The notes beneath the pieces were generated by a model. That model was not told the DNA's origin. It saw only the letters and a list, made by a program, of their open reading frames with translations, and did no database searches. This document shows, piece by piece, positions 6,077 through 7,985 of a stretch of DNA of 7,985 nucleotides; the first letter of the stretch is position 1; the number at the start of each line of letters is the position of its first letter. A program made the translations under genes and the position numbers. Source of the DNA: Candidatus Omnitrophota bacterium (lineage in GTDB: Bacteria > Omnitrophota > 4484-213); assembly GCA_030639955.1 (NCBI GenBank), contig DAOWKH010000038.1, forward strand, positions 1 to 7,985. The letters run 5' to 3'.

Positions 6077-6327
6077 CAAGTTTAATAGTCGGAATATTAG
6101 CCGGTGTTTTATGCACAGTTTCTTTCCTCCCGCAGGCAATAAAGATTTTCAAAACAAAGCGCGCCGGAGATTTATCTTTGATAACATTTGTTGCGCTCTG
6201 TTTCGGTATATTGCTATGGTTAATTTATGGGATAATGATAAAGGAACTGCCGATAATATTAGCTAATGCCGCTATGCTTGTCTTAGCGCTTTTGATTGTG
6301 GTGATGAAAATTAAATATAGTAAATAA
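6073..6327 (+). CDS. SemiSWEET-type sugar transporter (three-helix half-transporter)
   Basis: An 84-aa integral membrane protein of the SWEET/MtN3/PQ-loop family. It works as a homodimer that moves small sugars by facilitated diffusion. Three hydrophobic helices are visible at about residues 3-23, 36-54 and 59-79. The PQ motif is P20-Q21 in SFLPQAIKIFKTK, followed by the SL(I)TF turn into helix 2. W49 and N65 occupy positions matching the pocket Trp and Asn known from SemiSWEET structures. Length is normal for the family. It is the last gene of the operon and starts within the nnrE stop (ATGA). Why a sugar transporter is coupled to nnrE and a deacylase is not evident. Substrate cannot be predicted. 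Confidence 0.93.
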   Translation: MTSLIVGILAGVLCTVSFLPQAIKIFKTKRAGDLSLITFVALCFGILLWLIYGIMIKELPIILANAAMLVLALLIVVMKIKYSK

Positions 6328-6332
6328 TGTTA

Positions 6333-6355
6333 GAGACATTGATATGTCCCGTCTC
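6333..6355. repeat. Small inverted repeat after the SemiSWEET gene
   Basis: GACAT 6335-6339 pairs with ATGTC 6344-6348 around a TGAT loop. Alternatively GAGAC 6333-6337 pairs with GTCTC 6351-6355. No T-run follows, so a terminator is not supported. The AT-rich segment to about 6405 that follows has no gene, and I see no function in it. Confidence 0.35.
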
Positions 6356-6420
6356 GTAAAATGTGTCAAAATTCTCTCTGATAAATAGAAAAGGCAAATA
6401 AAAGACTATCCTTCGCTTCG

Positions 6421-6447
6421 CTCAGGCTCTCGCCTGCGGCGAGTGAG
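6421..6447. repeat. GC-rich hairpin CTCGCC-TGC-GGCGAG
   Basis: Perfect 6-bp arms 6429-6434 and 6438-6443 surround TGC. CTCA 6421-6424 can pair with TGAG 6444-6447 outside, leaving GGCT unpaired on the left. The surrounding bases are AT-rich, so this stands out as an inserted palindromic unit of REP type. No T-run follows. Confidence 0.6.
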
Positions 6448-6460
6448 GAAAGGCGGGATC

Positions 6461-6480
6461 CCTGCCTGACGGCAGGCAGG
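6461..6480. repeat. Perfect 8-bp inverted repeat CCTGCCTG/CAGGCAGG
   Basis: Arms 6461-6468 and 6473-6480 flank ACGG. The repeated CCTG units let the hairpin slip to CCTGCC-TGAC-GGCAGG. Imperfect pairing extends outwards to GGATC 6456-6460 against AATTC 6481-6485, so this hairpin occupies the same place relative to the 6486-6527 stem as the 2176-2237 hairpin does to the 2238-2290 stem. Confidence 0.65.
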
Positions 6481-6485
6481 AATTC

Positions 6486-6527
6486 GACCAAACAATTTAG
6501 GTTCACTTTGTTCCCTAAATTGTGGTC
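6486..6527 (+). promoter_or_regulatory. Leader hairpin, copy B of the covarying structured element upstream of the GH130 gene
   Basis: GACC 6486-6489 pairs with GGTC 6524-6527, a two-base left bulge AA follows (6490-6491), and ACAATTTAGG 6492-6501 pairs with CCTAAATTGT 6514-6523 around a 12-nt loop. AATTC precedes and TCATTGAGGAGG (6528-6539) follows, giving the Shine-Dalgarno of the gene at 6546. Compared with copy A at 2238-2290, the shape and ATTTAG/CTAAAT core are kept while five pairs change on both sides. The terminal loop is different and simpler. Confidence 0.7.
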
Positions 6528-6532
6528 TCATT

Positions 6533-6539
6533 GAGGAGG
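6533..6539 (+). promoter_or_regulatory. Shine-Dalgarno deciding the GH130 start
   Basis: GAGGAGG lies six bases before ATG 6546. An in-frame GTG further upstream at 6522 would start inside the right arm of the hairpin and make the Shine-Dalgarno coding, so 6546 is preferred. Confidence 0.85.
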
Positions 6540-6545
6540 AAAAAT

Positions 6546-7472
6546 ATGTTTGAGAAAAAACAGTGGCAGCGGGGTATTGTTAAGAGATATGAAAAGAACC
6601 CGATTATAACCTTGGACGATATTCCCCAACCCAGTAATGCCGTGTTCAATGCCGCAGCTACTCGCTATCAGGATAAGTATTTGCTACTGCTCAGAGTAGA
6701 GGGGTTAGAGGGGAAATCAAGATTCTTCCTGGCCGAGAGTGCGGATGGGGTTAGGTTTAAGATTTCCAAAGAACCGGTTATGGAACCAAGCGATGAAAAG
6801 CCATTTAAAGCGTATGAGAAAAGGGGCATAGAGGACCCAAGAATTACCAGGATTGGAGATACTTACTACATTGTTTATGTCGCTTATTCTCATACCGGGC
6901 CGCGCATTGCTTTGGCTCAGACAAAAGATTTTAAGACCTTTGAGAGGATTGCTCTTATTACCCAGCCAGCGAATAAGAATGCCGTTCTTTTTCCCCAAAA
7001 AATCAATGGTCACTTTGTCCGCCTTGACCGTCCAACCCACCAGGGAATATGGATATCCTATTCAAAGGATTTAATCTATTGGGGAAACTCCCGCTGTGTT
7101 ATGGAGCCCAGACCCGGTTACTGGGATTCCCATCGGATAGGCGCTTGCGCACCACCTATCGAGACCGAAAGAGGTTGGTTAGAGATTTACCACGGGGTTA
7201 AGAAGACGGCGAGTGGCAGTATCTATCGCTTAGGAACGGCTTTGTTTGACCTCAAAGACCCTTCCAAGTTAATAGCCCGGGCTAAAGCGCCCATTCTTTC
7301 TCCGAGGGAATATTATGAAAGGGTGGGCGATGTAGATGATGTGATTTTTTGCGGTGGAACAATTTTAGAGGAAAAGACCCAGGAGATAAAACTTTACTAT
7401 GGAGCATGCGATACCTGTGTCTGTTTAGGCACAGCCAACCTCAACGAACTGGTGGAGAGGTGTTTTGATTAA
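6546..7472 (+). CDS. GH130 family glycoside phosphorylase/hydrolase-like protein
   Basis: A 308-aa cytoplasmic protein (no signal peptide) with the five-bladed beta-propeller signature of GH130, a family of beta-mannoside phosphorylases and some hydrolases. Visible motifs are KNPIIT (17-22), FNAAATRY near the first blade, RGIEDPRIT (93-101) containing the candidate general acid D97, KNAVLFPQKINGHFVRLDRP (144-163) and IGACAPPIETERGWLEIYHGV (198-218), and the end blade YYGACDTCVCLGTA. The FPxKINGxxVxLxRP and WLxIYHGV blocks supply phosphate and sugar contacts in characterised members, which favours a phosphorylase acting on beta-1,4-mannosides or related oligosaccharides. Substrate is not predictable from sequence. 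Length is typical. A 63-aa membrane protein gene follows after 10 nt. No other glycan gene is in view apart from the upstream SemiSWEET. Confidence 0.9.
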   Translation: MFEKKQWQRGIVKRYEKNPIITLDDIPQPSNAVFNAAATRYQDKYLLLLRVEGLEGKSRFFLAESADGVRFKISKEPVMEPSDEKPFKAYEKRGIEDPRITRIGDTYYIVYVAYSHTGPRIALAQTKDFKTFERIALITQPANKNAVLFPQKINGHFVRLDRPTHQGIWISYSKDLIYWGNSRCVMEPRPGYWDSHRIGACAPPIETERGWLEIYHGVKKTASGSIYRLGTALFDLKDPSKLIARAKAPILSPREYYERVGDVDDVIFCGGTILEEKTQEIKLYYGACDTCVCLGTANLNELVERCFD

Positions 7473-7482
7473 TAGGTAGGTA

Positions 7483-7674
7483 ATGAGAATACTATATTTT
7501 TTATTAAGAGTATTATTTTTTTATTTGTTATTTCGTTTTCTGTTCAAGCTTATTTTTTCGCAGACCTACCGGAGGAAAGAGAATACTGTAAATAAAAGTC
7601 ATCGCAAGAGAAGTAAGAATGATAAATCTGATTATAAAGATGCTGTGGATGTTGAATTTGAAGAAATAAAATAG
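7483..7674 (+). CDS. Small membrane protein with basic linker and acidic C-terminus (63 aa)
   Basis: This protein is not recognised with confidence. Residues 1-26 (MRILYFLLRVLFFYLLFRFLFKLIFS) form one Phe/Leu-rich transmembrane helix interrupted by Arg and Lys residues, followed by a basic stretch (TYRRKENTVNKSHRKRSKNDK). The acidic tail DAVDVEFEEIK recalls small DUF4834-like membrane proteins, though that is only a resemblance. The positive-inside rule places the tail in the cytoplasm. AGGTAGGTA immediately before the ATG gives a weak, close ribosome binding site, so translation may depend on the GH130 gene 10 nt upstream. AT-rich codon use fits its neighbours. Confidence 0.7.
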   Translation: MRILYFLLRVLFFYLLFRFLFKLIFSQTYRRKENTVNKSHRKRSKNDKSDYKDAVDVEFEEIK

Positions 7675-7704
7675 TCCCTGAGAATATGGTTTAGATTAAT
7701 TTAG

Positions 7705-7733
7705 TTGACAAGTAGAAATAATTAATGTATACT
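7705..7733 (+). promoter_or_regulatory. Near-consensus sigma-70 promoter for the cold-shock gene
   Basis: TTGACA at 7705-7710 is a perfect -35. After exactly 17 bases, TATACT at 7728-7733 matches five of six -10 positions. Transcription would start near 7740 and give a leader of about 120 nt before ATG 7862. It is the strongest promoter match I see in the window and fits the high, regulated expression typical of csp genes. Confidence 0.85.
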
Positions 7734-7761
7734 ATATTCGTTCTATTGGGAAAATGAGAGC

Positions 7762-7782
7762 GCCCCGACGTTACGTCGGGGC
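7762..7782 (+). promoter_or_regulatory. Leader hairpin 1 of the cold-shock mRNA
   Basis: GCCCCGACGT 7762-7771 and ACGTCGGGGC 7773-7782 are perfectly complementary. A realistic fold is 8 bp with a GTTAC loop. No T-run follows, so it is not an intrinsic terminator. Its arms share GCCCCGA/TCGGGGC with hairpin 2 and can pair with it instead. Confidence 0.75.
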
Positions 7783-7789
7783 TATCTTC

Positions 7790-7809
7790 AGCCCCGAAAC
7801 TTCGGGGCT
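7790..7809 (+). promoter_or_regulatory. Leader hairpin 2 of the cold-shock mRNA
   Basis: AGCCCCGAA 7790-7798 is complementary to TTCGGGGCT 7801-7809. It contains the same 14-nt core CCCGAAACTTCGGG that sits at 2259-2272 inside the leader hairpin of the flavodoxin gene. It lies 8 nt downstream of hairpin 1. Confidence 0.75.
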
Positions 7810-7814
7810 TCGGC

Positions 7815-7840
7815 TCAAATTTCCCTTCGGGCAAATTTGA
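7815..7840 (+). promoter_or_regulatory. Leader hairpin 3, directly before the cold-shock Shine-Dalgarno
   Basis: TCAAATTT 7815-7822 pairs with AAATTTGA 7833-7840, and CCC 7823-7825 with GGG 7829-7831 around TTC, leaving C7832 bulged. The lower stem is AU-rich and ends four bases before AAAGGAGGTGA (7845-7855). A temperature-sensitive effect on translation is therefore plausible but unproven. Confidence 0.65.
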
Positions 7841-7844
7841 AAGG

Positions 7845-7855
7845 AAAGGAGGTGA
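7845..7855 (+). promoter_or_regulatory. Very strong Shine-Dalgarno for the cold-shock gene
   Basis: AAAGGAGGTGA is nearly a full anti-16S match. ATG 7862 is nine bases from its GGAGG core. The in-frame ATG at 7856 is only three bases away and would add just Met-Ser, so 7862 is preferred. Confidence 0.85.
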
Positions 7856-7861
7856 ATGAGT

Positions 7862-7985
7862 ATGGCAAAAGGAAAGGTAAAATGGTTCAGTAACCAGAAA
7901 GGTTATGGATTTATTACCCCTGAGGAAGGCAATGATGTATTTGTGCATCATAACGCAATTCAGGGCGAAGGTTTTAAATCTTTAG
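7862..7985 (+). CDS. cspA: Cold-shock protein of the CspA family, 3'-truncated by the window edge
   Basis: A small single-stranded RNA/DNA-binding beta-barrel protein that melts mRNA structure and acts as an RNA chaperone. The visible 41 residues, MAKGKVKWFSNQKGYGFITP onward, include the RNP1 motif KGYGFI (13-18) and RNP2 VFVHH (26-30), with surface aromatics W8, F9, Y15, F17, F27 and H30 in the usual places. Family length is about 66-70 residues, so a little over a third is beyond the window. It has its own promoter (7705-7733) and a structured leader with three hairpins, as seen for temperature-regulated csp genes. The symbol is generic: the particular paralogue cannot be told from this part. 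Confidence 0.95.
   Translation, partial: MAKGKVKWFSNQKGYGFITPEEGNDVFVHHNAIQGEGFKSL

Noticed and set aside
6339..6362. Sigma-70 promoter for the GH130 gene (TTGATA ... TAAAAT)
   Set aside because: The spacer is only 12 bases, and no acceptable -10 occurs at 16-18 bases.
6333..6372. Remnant of an insertion-sequence end (GACAT/ATGTC, GTCTCGTAAAATGTGTCA)
   Set aside because: It has the feel of IS terminal sequence, but no transposase fragment, matching opposite end or target duplication can be seen in the window.
6345..6389. 14-codon ORF (ATG TCC CGT CTC...) after SemiSWEET
   Set aside because: It is too short, has no ribosome binding site and lies in low-information AT-rich sequence.
6405..6527. 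CRISPR array or tandem repeat
   Set aside because: The palindromes differ from one another and are not regularly spaced, with no repeated unit plus spacer pattern.
6853..7074. 73-aa + strand ORF inside the GH130 gene
   Set aside because: It is an out-of-frame shadow: GH130 motifs are continuous in the main frame across this interval, and the product resembles nothing.
7691..7951. 86-aa minus-strand ORF across the cold-shock leader
   Set aside because: It runs through the promoter, three hairpins and the cold-shock coding start. Its composition is that of the palindromes, and it has no recognisable domain.

Overview
This window reads as a gene-dense, single-direction stretch of a bacterial chromosome. 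All supported genes are on the + strand, most intergenic gaps are tiny, and the base composition is moderately AT-rich. A lipoprotein with a lipobox fits a diderm, and the two flavodoxins and PurU are compatible with an anaerobic or microaerophilic life. The mix of a class IV (HDAC11-like) deacylase, a GH130 protein, an mtRF-R-like rescue factor and many short GC-rich palindromes between AT-rich genes resembles uncultured lineages such as Omnitrophota. That placement is an impression, not something the sequence proves.

Layout. (1) Positions 1-2177 form a translation cluster: the 3' part of typA/bipA (its start lies outside the window), an 8-nt overlap into a codon-independent GGQ release-factor-like protein, then a 52-aa single-pass membrane protein with a heptad tail. 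(2) Positions 2178-2305 hold a compound palindromic element ending at a Shine-Dalgarno. (3) Positions 2306-6327 are a tightly packed seven-gene operon: WrbA-like flavodoxin, purU, small coiled-coil lipoprotein, second flavodoxin, class IV histone-deacetylase-family deacylase, NAD(P)H-hydrate epimerase (nnrE) and a SemiSWEET sugar transporter. Four of the six junctions overlap, three of them as ATGA. (4) Positions 6328-6545 are a 218-nt intergenic region with several hairpins, the last being a second copy of the element in (2). (5) Positions 6546-7674 hold a GH130 glycoside phosphorylase/hydrolase-like protein and a 63-aa membrane protein. (6) Positions 7675-7985 hold a near-consensus sigma-70 promoter, a 5' leader with three strong hairpins and the start of a cold-shock protein gene cut by the window end.

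How the genes may work together. TypA, the RF-like protein and the cold-shock protein all act on translation or RNA. The central operon combines one-carbon metabolism (PurU releases formate from 10-formyl-THF), flavin redox proteins, NAD(P)H repair and a deacylase. A redox or metabolite-repair theme is possible but is inference.

The most notable signal is a hairpin found immediately upstream of two unrelated genes (2233-2299 and 6481-6539). The copies keep the same architecture (AATTC, 4 bp, two-nt left bulge, 9-10 bp stem containing ATTTAG/CTAAAT, TCATTG, Shine-Dalgarno), while five base pairs differ by compensatory double changes. That is direct evidence for a conserved nucleic-acid structure. 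Next in interest are the cspA-family leader, whose two GC-rich hairpins can swap partners, and a deacylase gene with two plausible starts, one encoding a possible signal peptide.
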